Origin: Exiguobacterium alkaliphilum 12/1
Lineage (GTDB): Bacteria > Bacillota > Bacilli > Exiguobacteriales > Exiguobacteriaceae
Length of the DNA: 64,000 nt
Direction of reading: 5' to 3'
NCBI RefSeq assembly: GCF_000714435.1
Contig: NZ_JJMW01000063.1
Coordinates: 1 to 64,000, forward strand
Within the stretch, counting starts at the first letter, position 1, and the number at the start of each line of letters is the position of its first letter. Made by a program: the position numbers and the translations under genes. The notes below the pieces were generated by a model, which did no database searches, was not told the DNA's origin, and worked only from the letters and a program-made list of their open reading frames with translations. This document shows, piece by piece, positions 1 through 9,026 of the stretch.

Positions 1-41
1 TTAGTGTCTCATATAGCTAGGTCAGTCTAGAGTTTGCAGTT

Positions 42-839
42 TTGAAAACCATTCGGCAGAAGAATGTGACGTATTATCAAATCTCACCTAGCCTATACAT
101 CCAACACTCTAAGAAAGTCACTTTCTCGAATCCGCCCAAAACGGTCATCAATCAATTGAAAAAAGAAAAAATTGTTTACGCAGGAACTCAGTATATTTCA
201 TACCTGGATCGTGTAAATGATAAAGACTTTTTAGATAATATCAACACGTATGTTATTACAGATTTAAATTTTGACGGGTATCCTGAATTATTTATGGGGA
301 TGGCCGCGATGACGTCTCCTGAATTGTATACGGCTCTTACGATAGAAAATCATCAAGTTAAGAAGATTGTGTTTACAGGGGATACGGGAGGATCGAACTA
401 TTGTTATAACGGTGCTCAGTATTTGTTCAGTTGTAGAAAGAATAAATTACATTTGGGAGTGCCTGGACTATTGAATCTAGAGCGACGTTTGGATTCAAAA
501 ACGAAAAAGGGGCACTGGATTGCTAACGATGGTACACAACTCAATTATAATAACTATCAAGGCAGCTATCTAGAACTTAAATTGAATGGAACGAACCTGT
601 ATGCAAAAGAACGTTTTTACTACCAATACGATAATGAATATTCACTGAAAGAAACTTATCGTGTGAATAAAAAGAAAGTATCACGAAGTGTATTTGAAAA
701 GAGCTTGGCTCAATACAAACAGTACAATAAAACTCAACTCTACAAAAAAAATCACTCTTCTTACGGCGACTTTGATGAAGCTCCTTGGTCTGACTATAAA
801 TATCATATTGAACAAGGTGTGAAGCAATTAAAACAGTAA
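42..839 (+). CDS. Secreted-type hypothetical protein, N-terminus missing or frameshifted
   Basis: I do not recognise the family. The reading frame is open from base 21 (an in-frame TAG lies at 18-20) and the only start is a TTG at 42 with no ribosome binding site, so the true N-terminus is probably lost by frameshift or lies before the window. The first residues (NVTYYQISPSLYI) resemble the end of a SLAP or SH3-like wall-binding domain. A DLNFDGYPEL segment near residue 76 resembles an FG-GAP or EF-hand-like calcium loop, common in secreted proteins. A hairpin terminator follows at 901. It lies next to other secreted proteins. Function unknown; wall location is inferred. Confidence 0.6.
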   Translation: MKTIRQKNVTYYQISPSLYIQHSKKVTFSNPPKTVINQLKKEKIVYAGTQYISYLDRVNDKDFLDNINTYVITDLNFDGYPELFMGMAAMTSPELYTALTIENHQVKKIVFTGDTGGSNYCYNGAQYLFSCRKNKLHLGVPGLLNLERRLDSKTKKGHWIANDGTQLNYNNYQGSYLELKLNGTNLYAKERFYYQYDNEYSLKETYRVNKKKVSRSVFEKSLAQYKQYNKTQLYKKNHSSYGDFDEAPWSDYKYHIEQGVKQLKQ

Positions 840-900
840 GAAAGACGAATTTCGTTTTTGCGTAATTGGATGAATGGTTTCATCGTTATGTAATCATTAA

Positions 901-926
901 GCTCACCCCCATGGTGAGTTTTTTGG
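901..926 (+). terminator. Rho-independent terminator of the first gene
   Basis: CTCACC and GGTGAG form a stem with a short CCCAT loop, followed directly by a run of six T. It closes the unit ending at 839. Confidence 0.8.
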
Positions 927-1052
927 TATATTCCCATTTTCAGAATTTGAAAACTCATTTCCAATTCGTTAGGAAATCAACAAATTTTCACAGCTTAACT
1001 TGATACAATAAAATCGATTTCAATTCAAACTCGAACGATTGGAGCGTTATAC

Positions 1053-1943
1053 ATGAAAAAATGGATGTTAGCATTTATCTTGTTTCTGGTGATGACAGTC
1101 GCGCCTGTGGAGGCCGCAAGTCATACGGAAACATTGATTCAACAACTTCAAACCACTTCAGAAAATGGGTATAAGGTTCACTCTTATGAGCTCGCTCAAA
1201 TGAACAAATCGAAAATGAGAGAAGTTGTTGTTCTCTTTAATCGCGACACGTTCACCAACATGGCAGATGACTATCTCATCAAAGTGTATGAATGGAATAA
1301 TGGGAAGTGGAACGTCATTTACAAGCGCGAATATTTAGAAGTGATGAACTTGAAGTTTCTCACGGTAGGCAAACTTGGTGGCTATGACAAAGTCGTATTT
1401 GGACAATATCACGGCCTCGATACGGAAAATGTGATGTCTCCCATCATCATCGGTTCACCGGACGGGCAGAAGATTCGTCTTCTAGGAGATTCCCCTAGTA
1501 TTTTTTTTGGAAACGCTACTATAAAGAATGATACGTTGTACATCATGCGTCGTTCCATCGTTACGCATCAGTTGAAAATGAAGGGCGGCAAGTTAATACG
1601 TGTCGGAACGGGAACTGGAAAAGATGATCGTTACGTAGCAGGCAATCCGAAACACTGGATCGGCGTCAAAGGGAGACAACTGATCGGTCCAACGACCATC
1701 ACGATGAAAGTCGGTGAAAAAATCGGAGTAGGTCGATATGATGCCAGCGTAGACGGAGATTATCTTTATTCCCCTTACGCGTTCATTGAAAAAAATCCTG
1801 TGATTGAGTGGGACGACCGGCGTCTTGGATTCATCGCCAAACAAAAAGGAGTTACTTCGATTAAATTGAATGCGACAGTACGTTATGATGGTCCAAAAGT
1901 GTATCCGGCGGGGCAATTAGAAGTTCAAGTAATTGTGGAGTAA
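1053..1943 (+). CDS. Secreted hypothetical protein, paralogue of the gene at 5199
   Basis: A 296-residue protein with a clear signal peptide (MKKWMLAFILFLVMTVAP, cleavage near VEAAS at residue 22). I do not recognise a named domain. It aligns along its whole length with the product at 5199-6068; the best shared blocks are a GxxDDRxxAGNPKxWxGxK motif near residues 187-206 and VGxxIGxGR near 215-225. Repeated short beta-type segments (EVVVLFNRD, KVYEWNNGKW) suggest a beta-propeller or beta-sandwich fold. The start is an ATG with GGAG about 8 bases upstream. Function unknown; a wall or envelope role is inferred only from the export signal and the neighbours. Confidence 0.85.
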   Translation: MKKWMLAFILFLVMTVAPVEAASHTETLIQQLQTTSENGYKVHSYELAQMNKSKMREVVVLFNRDTFTNMADDYLIKVYEWNNGKWNVIYKREYLEVMNLKFLTVGKLGGYDKVVFGQYHGLDTENVMSPIIIGSPDGQKIRLLGDSPSIFFGNATIKNDTLYIMRRSIVTHQLKMKGGKLIRVGTGTGKDDRYVAGNPKHWIGVKGRQLIGPTTITMKVGEKIGVGRYDASVDGDYLYSPYAFIEKNPVIEWDDRRLGFIAKQKGVTSIKLNATVRYDGPKVYPAGQLEVQVIVE

Positions 1944-2020
1944 GAGTAATCTCTTTTCTCGTTTTATGATGCTGGAAGGAAGAAGAAATTTATAAATGAA
2001 GGGCAATAGCATATTTTTAA

Positions 2021-2128
2021 AAACAAGCGAGGCTATTTGTCGTAATAAATACTTTGGTTCTCATGGTTGGATTGTCTGTTCCTTATACTTACGCTGGCGC
2101 ACATGCGAATACATTGTGTCAAAAATGA
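2021..2128 (+). pseudogene. Signal-peptide remnant of a lost secreted-protein gene
   Basis: Within the 515-base gap between 1943 and 2459, one frame reads KQARLFVVINTLVLMVGL followed by SVPYTYAGAHAN. This has the charged, hydrophobic and AxA-type parts of a signal peptide, then a TGA at 2126. No start codon lies in that frame (TAA at 2018), but an ATG in another frame sits just upstream at 1996. A terminator-like hairpin at 2267 would mark the end of the old gene. The rest of the gap shows nothing else I can support. Confidence 0.45.
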
Positions 2129-2266
2129 ATCGCATCTTACCAATTAACAGACAAACATCTATCAAGCAAAACATATGAAGTTGCGTTCGCTAAAACGCTT
2201 GACGTTCGAATGTGATATCGAACAGTTCTGAAAAGATTCAGGAACTTCATGTCTTTCAATAAGCCG

Positions 2267-2300
2267 AACAGGATGTCAGCCATGGCACCCTGTTTCTTTG
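2267..2300 (+). terminator. Probable orphan terminator hairpin
   Basis: AACAGG at 2267-2272 pairs with CCTGTT at 2289-2294, with two more pairs beyond one mismatch, followed by a T-rich stretch. No intact gene precedes it, so it may be left from the decayed gene at 2021. Confidence 0.45.
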
Positions 2301-2458
2301 TTATACTGCAAATCTCGTTTGTCGACATTTGTCGAGATATTTTTTGAGAATTTCAGAATTTCATTTCCCTGTTTCCGTGATGTGACGTCCTATATGACAA
2401 CAGCCTTGCTACTATCAATATAGCCATTATTCTATTCAGGAAAGTAGGGAATTGTACG

Positions 2459-2878
2459 ATGCGTCATCTTATCAAGTACGGAGTCATCGCACTCATCATA
2501 GGCCTGTTCTTCTCGAGCGAACGGATGTTGATTATTCCGCTCATCTTCCTCATCCTCGCCGTCAGCATCCCGCTTCAAATCTTCTATGCGCTTAAAATCA
2601 AGAAATGGGAAAATGAACTGAAGCGACGAGATGTACGTCAAATCGAATTTCATGACTTGCTTGAAGACATGAAGGCGATTTGGTGGGTGTCGAACCATCC
2701 AACATATTGGGGCCGCTGTAAGACGATTTATTTCGCGGCGCTTCATTCGCGAGTGTTGTCATTCGAGCAAAAGCGTGAACTATTTGACGTGTTTGATCAT
2801 TTAAAAGTGAAAGGAATCCCGTATCCGAAAGGGCAGTCGAATGCATCAAAAGAAATCAAGGCCCATGATCATTTTTAA
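2459..2878 (+). CDS. Small membrane protein, unknown function
   Basis: A 139-residue protein. Residues about 5-45 form two closely spaced hydrophobic segments (YGVIALIIGLFF and MLIIPLIFLILAVSIPL), followed by a charged cytoplasmic-type domain. The C-terminal domain contains IEFHDLLEDMKAIWW, then HPTYWGRCKTIYFAALHS and a KVKGIPYPKG end. The same domain recurs in the broken gene at 3125-3519, so this is a local paralogue pair. I do not recognise the family. The ATG at 2459 is the only sensible start, although its ribosome binding site is weak. Confidence 0.75.
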   Translation: MRHLIKYGVIALIIGLFFSSERMLIIPLIFLILAVSIPLQIFYALKIKKWENELKRRDVRQIEFHDLLEDMKAIWWVSNHPTYWGRCKTIYFAALHSRVLSFEQKRELFDVFDHLKVKGIPYPKGQSNASKEIKAHDHF

Positions 2879-3124
2879 GAAGAGCGTTGTGTGACTAAAA
2901 AGAACAGTAGCGGTTACAGTCCTGGTGTGTCATCAGAAACATTGCTGCCGTACTTTACGAAAACGTATGGTTGTATGTCGAATGTGAACAGATGAAGGGG
3001 ACGATTCGATTAAAAAACACTCATAAAACGAAATGGATACATAAACATACGAAAGAAAAGAGGGAATGATATACGGAACACTGATTCGAAGAAATTAGGA
3101 TGACCGATGAAAGGGAGAAGTGTA

Positions 3125-3519
3125 ATGGAGAACAATATTACTTTAATAATTATTATGGGCATTCTCGGTATTTTACTATCAATTCTTATGATTGGTGCTG
3201 TTTTAGCACTGCCTTATTTCTTTATCCGAATGATTCTCAAGCAAATCGAGTATGGCAAAGTCATTAAAATGTGGGGACTCGACTTAAAGAAACGCCACAC
3301 GACACAAGTGGAGTTTCATCCTTGCTACGAGATATACAACAGGTGAAGTGGAGTCCAAACTATCCGGAGTATTGGGGCTATTGTAAACATATCTTTTATG
3401 CGACGTTGCATTCGCAAGACGTGACACTCGAACAGAAACGTCAACTGCACGAGGAAATGGAACGTTTGAAAGTGCGCGGACTGCCGTATCCGCAATCAAG
3501 ACAAAACGAAAAAATATGA
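3125..3519 (+). pseudogene. Frameshifted paralogue of the small membrane gene at 2459
   Basis: The ATG at 3125 follows GGGAGAAG. The N-terminal part is one or two membrane segments (ITLIIIMGILGILLSILMI and onward), then KKRHTTQVEFH. Just after the CAT codon at 3317-3319 the similarity to the 2459 gene moves to another frame, which continues SLLRDIQQVKWSPNYPEYWG and ends LKVRGLPYP. Compared with VEFH-x-LL in the intact copy, one base is missing after 3319. This is either a recent inactivating deletion or a sequencing error. The two halves together match the paralogue over almost its whole length. Confidence 0.7.
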
Positions 3520-3540
3520 AATAAACAAAGGGGGATAATC

Positions 3541-5175
3541 GTGAAGCGGTTAATAGGCGGTTTAGTTGGGATTTTAGTGCTGGTATCTACGCTGAGTGTT
3601 TCAGCCGAGGTCAAGATGTCCACGTTAAGTCAAATCAATGAAAGAGATCCATACGGCTATGTTGTCAAAGGGGATACGTTATATCTGTCAAATGGCGACT
3701 TGAAACTATACGATATGGAGACAGGGACATTGTTACGAAAGCACGAGGCGGATTATGGGGATTGGCTATTGGATGTCAGTGATGACCAAGCGTGGACTGT
3801 CATGTCCGATTCTTATGGGGGAATTCGCATCCTGAATCAGTTTGGAGAAGTCACCCATGAACTGAGAAATCTAGAGTATTTAAACGAAACGTATCACATC
3901 TATTCAGATATGCAAGCAAAGTTTCTTCCAGGAACCTCGACGCTCGTTATCGCGACAGATGAAAATCAGTTGATTTTTTATGACGTTGAACAATCTTTCG
4001 TTCGGTTTGTTCGAGGTATGGATACATCAGGAAAGTTAAGCGTATCCAATGCTCATATTGCGATGGGGTATGACAAGTCGATTGCTCTGCTCAACCATAA
4101 CGGGCATAGTGTTCGCGAGATTATGGAAAATAAACAAATTGTCTCTTACGATTTAACGCGAAGTGGACAACTGGCCTACAACACGAACGATGGGATTGTG
4201 AATATATATAGCAACCCTGCATTTACTGGTATGTCGAAGCGACTTGGGATCACTACGAAAATCAACCTAGACGAGACAGGAATGTTTATCGGGACGACGA
4301 ACGGTCAACTGTATGATATCGAGTCAGGGAAAAAAATCTACACGAACATGAAGTTTGATACGGTCGACTTTAACGAGGACACATCTCGCTTGATTACGAT
4401 TGGAGATGGGCCAATCAGAGTATACAACGGGCTTAATTTAAAAAAACGAATTCATCACTTGTCTATTCAACTAGGGAAAGCTGATTTGATTGAAGGAACA
4501 GAGCTTATTCCTTCGGTCCTTGTGACCGGTAAAGATCAATCGACATCAATTGTGAAAGACAAGGTCGTATGGCGGACAAACAATTCGCAAGTTGCTTATT
4601 TCTCACAAGGTAAGCTGATTCTGAAATCACCTGGCCGGGTTGCAATCAAGGCGACGTATGAAGACCATGAAGCAACACTAGAGGTGACAGTCAAAAAAGA
4701 CCCACGTCCTTCTGATACGGAATGGTTGAAACAGCAGAAACAAGCACTTGAGCAACGTCGTACATTTTTGAATGCACCGTACACACTTTATTCGAGCTAC
4801 AGCAAAGTTGGGGGCGTCGCAGGCAAATTTACGCTTGACCAGGATGTGATTTCACGCGGGAAATTCAAAGGCAACTGGATGTATGGCACGTATCGAGGTA
4901 CGAAGAAAATCGATGAGATGCTGTTGCTACTTGACTATGAAAAACGTGATATCACGATAGACGAGGCTCGAAAAGTCTTCGGTAAGCCGATGTGGGACAT
5001 TGATGTGGAAGGGAGTGCGAGTCGATTGACCCGAGGGACGAAAACGATTGATCAGTCGGAATTATCAAGACTCACGCTACATGCAATCAATAAAAAACAC
5101 GCGCTTTTCATCATGTATGATTTGGAAGGGAAAGCAGTCTACTTCTACTTCACTGAATCACTCCCATCTGGTTGA
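3541..5175 (+). CDS. Secreted beta-propeller-like protein with Big-type Ig domain
   Basis: A 544-residue protein with a GTG start after a GGGGG-type ribosome binding site, and a signal peptide (MKRLIGGLVGILVLVSTL, cleavage near SVSAEV). Residues about 40-310 are repeated short beta units (LKLYDMETGTLL, IRILNQFGEV, LIFYDVEQSF, GQLYDIESGK) typical of a WD40/PQQ-like propeller. Residues about 320-395 (VWRTNNSQVAYFSQGKL, PGRVAIKATYEDHEA) look like a Big_2-type Ig domain. The C-terminal 150 residues are a separate domain I do not recognise. It lies 23 bases before the paralogue gene at 5199 and is probably cotranscribed with it. Role unknown; probably envelope-bound. Confidence 0.75.
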   Translation: MKRLIGGLVGILVLVSTLSVSAEVKMSTLSQINERDPYGYVVKGDTLYLSNGDLKLYDMETGTLLRKHEADYGDWLLDVSDDQAWTVMSDSYGGIRILNQFGEVTHELRNLEYLNETYHIYSDMQAKFLPGTSTLVIATDENQLIFYDVEQSFVRFVRGMDTSGKLSVSNAHIAMGYDKSIALLNHNGHSVREIMENKQIVSYDLTRSGQLAYNTNDGIVNIYSNPAFTGMSKRLGITTKINLDETGMFIGTTNGQLYDIESGKKIYTNMKFDTVDFNEDTSRLITIGDGPIRVYNGLNLKKRIHHLSIQLGKADLIEGTELIPSVLVTGKDQSTSIVKDKVVWRTNNSQVAYFSQGKLILKSPGRVAIKATYEDHEATLEVTVKKDPRPSDTEWLKQQKQALEQRRTFLNAPYTLYSSYSKVGGVAGKFTLDQDVISRGKFKGNWMYGTYRGTKKIDEMLLLLDYEKRDITIDEARKVFGKPMWDIDVEGSASRLTRGTKTIDQSELSRLTLHAINKKHALFIMYDLEGKAVYFYFTESLPSG

Positions 5176-5198
5176 TTACAAAAAATGGAGGAATGAAT

Positions 5199-6068
5199 AT
5201 GAACAACCGACTGAAAGTATTTATTCTTTGTGTTGTTTTGATTTTTGTCGCGGTACCGGCAGAGGCTGCGCAATCGACGGATCAATTCGTCAAAGAACTA
5301 AAAAAATCAAATCTAAACGGTTACACTTATGATGATCACCAGTTGATTCAATTAAATAGTTCAAAACCGCTCGAAGTCGTATCGATTTTTAAAAAAGAGG
5401 AGGCGTATTGGAACGATTACATGGTCCTCGTACACGAACTGAAGAACGGGAAATGGAAACAGTCATATCGAAGGTCATTCGAAGATCGCTCAAACCTTAT
5501 GTTCATCTCGAAAGGGAGAATGGGTGCAAGCGATAAAATTGTGGTCGGGACGTATGAAGGGAGCGGCAGTTTTCTAGAAGCTTTCCTGATTGGATCTCCG
5601 AATGGTCGAGACATTAAATTGATGCATCAAAAAAGCGAATTGTACAAAGGGAATGCGCTAATCATTGATGGGGTTCTCTTTTACACGAATGGTTCGATTG
5701 TTCAACAGAAGTATCGTGTTCAAAACGGGAAAGTCGTATCGGCTGGACGTGCGACCGGACGTGATGATCGATTTATCGCCGGGAATCCGAAAATCTGGCT
5801 CGGGCTGAAACACTCAGGTAAAAACGCAGTTTATGTAGGCAAGACTACACTATATGTAAAAGTCGGAGATCGAATTGGAATCGGGCGCCATGGATTGAAC
5901 GATAGCCGTGGGTATGCGTACAGGGTAATGAGCTATGATGGTGGGACTACACTTGACTATGACTTAAATCGTCCTGCTCTGGTCGCGAAAAAGAGAGGGA
6001 CCAGCGTGTTGTCGCTCGAACCGGAGGCATATGGCGATGCTGTAGAAATTACAGTGATTGTTCGTTAA
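5199..6068 (+). CDS. Secreted hypothetical protein, paralogue of the gene at 1053
   Basis: A 289-residue product starting at the ATG at 5199, 7 bases after GGAGG at 5187-5191; an upstream TTG at 5172 and an ATG at 5193 are less well placed. The signal peptide is MNNRLKVFILCVVLIFVAV with cleavage near AEAAQ. It shares the GRDDRFIAGNPKIWLGLK and VGDRIGIGR blocks with the 1053 gene and has the same length, so the two are a duplicated pair separated by about 3.2 kb. No domain recognised. The gene is convergent with the lyase at 6164, and both would use the hairpin at 6116. Confidence 0.85.
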   Translation: MNNRLKVFILCVVLIFVAVPAEAAQSTDQFVKELKKSNLNGYTYDDHQLIQLNSSKPLEVVSIFKKEEAYWNDYMVLVHELKNGKWKQSYRRSFEDRSNLMFISKGRMGASDKIVVGTYEGSGSFLEAFLIGSPNGRDIKLMHQKSELYKGNALIIDGVLFYTNGSIVQQKYRVQNGKVVSAGRATGRDDRFIAGNPKIWLGLKHSGKNAVYVGKTTLYVKVGDRIGIGRHGLNDSRGYAYRVMSYDGGTTLDYDLNRPALVAKKRGTSVLSLEPEAYGDAVEITVIVR

Positions 6069-6115
6069 GTCCGCTCGCATCACATTTACGCTTGTTGCTC
6101 GCTTCATGACATAAG

Positions 6116-6160
6116 AAAACAGGCTGACACCAAACTTAATTGTGGGGTCAGCCTGTTTCT
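6116..6160. terminator. Bidirectional terminator between convergent genes
   Basis: AAACAGGCTGAC and GTCAGCCTGTTT form a 12-bp stem, with A-rich sequence on the left and T-rich on the right, so it can end transcription from both sides. Confidence 0.85.
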
Positions 6161-6163
6161 TGT

Positions 6164-8248
6164 TCACATCGGTACTTCGAGTTGTTTCGTTTCTTTATTC
6201 GACAACGTGTAAGTGACGACGTAGTTGGTCCCGACAGCCTTGACGCTCGCGCTCGTGATCGTAGTCTTCGATTGGTCGAGCCGGATGAGCGTCACGTAGC
6301 GGACGTCCTTCCCGGTATTGTACGAGATGACTTGCGGGCGCGGTTTCCATTCATAGTCGCGGACGGCGACGAAGCTCGAGCTCGTACGCATCGAGGTGCC
6401 GTTCAAGTTCAACTGCATGAGCTGTACCGTCCGTCCGTTCGAATCGCCATACAACACGTTTTGAGTCCCTATCGAACTCCGGAGGAGCGTCAGTCCTTCG
6501 GCGAGGTGGAACCGCTGCACGTATTTCGCCGCAATCGGAGAAGTGACCTTGTCGTAGACGACGAGCGTCTGCGCTTTGTCATAGACAATCGTCCGACGGT
6601 GGGTCGCCCCTTTTCCAATCAATTTGCTCTCGCCAATCGCAAGATGGGTCGCCCCATTATCCCGTGTCGTCACGATGCGGCTCTTGCCGCGCATCGCCGC
6701 GCTCAAATCAAGGTTTTCCCCATCCCGGTGGACGGTGTTGTGCGCCTCGACCCCGAAGACGCGCTGTCGCTCTGGGCGGTTCGTATAGCCGTAGCGTCCG
6801 GTCTCGATGATGAAGTCACGCCCGAGCCCATACACGTCAATCGTCAAATCGTCCGCGTGTTTGTGCGCACTCGAATGATAGCCGGCCGTCATCATGACCT
6901 GGGTCGCGTTCGAGAAGGAGCGTGGGGGATTGGCCCAATACTCGCGCATGAAGCTATACTGTGTCCCGACGCGTTTGACGAGATGTCTCGGCATGACGCC
7001 CTCTTGCCCACGACTGACCGCATAGGCGAGCTCTGGATAGTCGGCCGTGTTCGGGATGATGTTCATCGTCCGGATCGCGCCGGACGTGTCCCCGAAGATC
7101 GGGAGCGTCCCGTTCGGTTTCACCATGTACGTCAATTGCTTCGGCATGTCCTCCATGTTCGCCATGCTTGGCGGGAGGACGAACCGGTTCGCCTCGGCCC
7201 AGTCGAGGAAGCGGGCGAACGTGTGGTACATATATGCCTGGTATCCCGGCGAGTGCTCGAGATGGACGGCGTCACGCGAGATGCTGTGCGTGATTTGTCG
7301 TTGAAGCCGTGTGTTCGCGAACGTCTGCCATGCTGCGCTCCGATCAAACTCAGGGAACGTCTGGGCGATGGCGGTGAGCGCCATGTCTTGGAAGATGCCG
7401 TGGTTATGGTACTCCTTATAAAAGCTCGGTGTGGCGAGGAGCGTGCCATGGTCATACAACGTCTTCAACATGAGCCCAGTGAACGCCGGGTCTTTATTCA
7501 GCGACGTCTTTTTATAGACGTCCCAGAAGTTCAACAGATGAAACGCACGAATCGAGGTGCCGTGGTCGTTATAGGGCCAGCGGTACTGTTTGTAGTTCGC
7601 GATGGGGTGCGCCTTCGTCCAACTCTTGATGAGCCGTTCCCCATAGCGCAAATAGGCAAGGTCCCCCGTCGCGTTGTAGGCCTGCGTCAACTGGTTGAGC
7701 GTCGTCAAATAATGGATTTGGAATGGATACGAGTTGCTGTCTGATGCCGGTATACCGGTATGCCAGTTGAACGTGTCGACGTTTTTGACCGTGAGGCGAA
7801 ACGGCGCGGTCGGCACATACCAGTCACCGCGCAACGCCCGGTCCGCATATTGAATCGCCCGTGTGTTGCCGAGCTGCTCATATTCATAAGGAACATGAGA
7901 GCGAGTCGTCTTCATGTAATCGTGGGCGAGGGCGCGCGTGTTCGGCTGTTGGAAGCTCGATGCGGTCAAAGGCCTCGCGACAAGCAGTTTCGCCTCGCTC
8001 TTTTTCAGATATATTTTCTTATTGTTCTCGACGGCCTCGAAATACCATCCGGAAGGTCGGATGACGTTGTAGCGTTTCGTCCCGGATAGTTGGGTTGTCG
8101 GTGTGATTTTACGTTGTCGCAATTCGTGAACGGTCGCGTTCGGAACTGAACGGATATGGAAGTATGGATCGACGCTTGCGTCGGCTGTTGACGGTGCCAT
8201 CGTGATGAGGAAGCTGCCGATTATCAGACTTGTGATTGTTTTTTTCAT
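6164..8248 (-). CDS. Secreted heparinase II/III family polysaccharide lyase, copy 1
   Basis: A 694-residue protein with signal peptide MKKTITSLIIGSFLITMAP. Residues about 27-95 form an SH3-like region (YNVIRPSGWYFEAVENNKK). Residues 100-390 are an alpha-toroid of the lyase type, and the C-terminal half is the heparinase II/III beta-sandwich. Family hallmarks seen are HNHGIFQDMAL (N282, H283), LEHSPGYQAYMYH, AHKHADDL (H462, H464) and a later HNTV. Members cleave uronic-acid-containing polysaccharides by beta-elimination outside the cell; the substrate here is unknown. It is one of three paralogues in the window, the others at 14285 and 16487. A possible target is the uronate-type polymer made by the cluster at 25964, which is inference. 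Confidence 0.85.
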   Translation of the reverse strand: MKKTITSLIIGSFLITMAPSTADASVDPYFHIRSVPNATVHELRQRKITPTTQLSGTKRYNVIRPSGWYFEAVENNKKIYLKKSEAKLLVARPLTASSFQQPNTRALAHDYMKTTRSHVPYEYEQLGNTRAIQYADRALRGDWYVPTAPFRLTVKNVDTFNWHTGIPASDSNSYPFQIHYLTTLNQLTQAYNATGDLAYLRYGERLIKSWTKAHPIANYKQYRWPYNDHGTSIRAFHLLNFWDVYKKTSLNKDPAFTGLMLKTLYDHGTLLATPSFYKEYHNHGIFQDMALTAIAQTFPEFDRSAAWQTFANTRLQRQITHSISRDAVHLEHSPGYQAYMYHTFARFLDWAEANRFVLPPSMANMEDMPKQLTYMVKPNGTLPIFGDTSGAIRTMNIIPNTADYPELAYAVSRGQEGVMPRHLVKRVGTQYSFMREYWANPPRSFSNATQVMMTAGYHSSAHKHADDLTIDVYGLGRDFIIETGRYGYTNRPERQRVFGVEAHNTVHRDGENLDLSAAMRGKSRIVTTRDNGATHLAIGESKLIGKGATHRRTIVYDKAQTLVVYDKVTSPIAAKYVQRFHLAEGLTLLRSSIGTQNVLYGDSNGRTVQLMQLNLNGTSMRTSSSFVAVRDYEWKPRPQVISYNTGKDVRYVTLIRLDQSKTTITSASVKAVGTNYVVTYTLSNKETKQLEVPM

Positions 8249-8503
8249 CGTTACCTCTATTGGAATTTGATTGACTTCTTTTTAAATATATCACAGCAAG
8301 AACCGATTTCCTTATTCTTGAAAAATTGAAAAAATTGTATAACAAGTGGCGGTATAATGAAACGAGATGAATATAGATCGGAGAGGAACAGATGAAACTT
8401 TTTAACAAAGGAAAGGGACTGGCACTGGTGAACTGATATGCTCCCCAATAGGTAGACAGATGAAATAACAAATCTGTTTATTCTTATCGGGGAGTGTTTT
8501 TTT

Positions 8504-8902
8504 ATGGCGAGAAGTCGGCATTCGATTGAACAAAAACTGAGTGCGCTACGTATGATGGAAGAAGGGACATACACCTGGAAGGAAATCGAGGAGGCCCATC
8601 ACGTCTCTGAGAATACCCTCCGGGTGTGGAAAGTGAAATTCGATACCGGTGGGATCGATGCGTTGAAGGAGTCGAAGACATGGAAACATTACACCAAGGA
8701 ACAGAAGATCGCGGCCGTACGTGACTATCTCGATGGGTTCACTAAAATGGAGGTTCTCTCCAAATATCATATTAGTAGTTGGTCGGTTCTATATCGGTGG
8801 ATCAAGAAGTATACTGGTCATAGCGAGTTAACAGAGCATCGACAACGCCCCGATCGAGGGCTTTTGGGGCACCCTGAAAGTCGAGATGTACTACCTGCGT
8901 GA
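8504..8902 (+). CDS. IS3-family transposase OrfA (helix-turn-helix), altered C-terminus
   Basis: A 132-residue reading frame. Residues 1-115 are a typical IS3-family OrfA: two helix-turn-helix units (SALRMMEEGTYTWKEIEEAH and KIAAVRDYLDGFTKMEVLSK) that bind the IS ends. From about residue 116 the frame runs into orfB sequence in the wrong frame, because the internal deletion joined orfA to the 3' end of orfB. OrfA alone cannot transpose, but it could still bind the element ends or affect full-length relatives elsewhere in the genome. Confidence 0.8.
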   Translation: MARSRHSIEQKLSALRMMEEGTYTWKEIEEAHHVSENTLRVWKVKFDTGGIDALKESKTWKHYTKEQKIAAVRDYLDGFTKMEVLSKYHISSWSVLYRWIKKYTGHSELTEHRQRPDRGLLGHPESRDVLPA

Positions 8903-9026
8903 GTTCCAGGCCTATAACGAACTCACATCGGCCATCGAGGCCTACATATCGTTCTACAACCATGACCGTTTCCAGAAAAGGCTAAACGGCTTGAGCCCTG
9001 TCGAATACAGGACTCAAGCCGCCTAG
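8841..9026 (+). pseudogene. 3' remnant of IS3-family transposase OrfB
   Basis: 62 codons reading DNAPIEGFWGTLKVEMYYL and then FYNHDRFQKRLNGLSPVEY, ending TAG at 9024. This is the end of the DDE integrase domain and includes the last catalytic Glu (in NAPIEGFWG). The two Asp residues and the rest of the domain are deleted. Confidence 0.85.

Noticed and set aside
2880-3100. Possible coding fragments between the small membrane genes
   Set aside because: Short frames such as SGYSPGVSSETLLPYFTK can be read, but they are broken by stops, have no start, and match nothing I recognise.
6140-7744. A 534-residue open frame on the plus strand
   Set aside because: It lies opposite the lyase at 6164-8248, is very rich in Arg, Val and Asp, has no ribosome binding site and no motif; it is the antisense shadow of a GC-rich gene.
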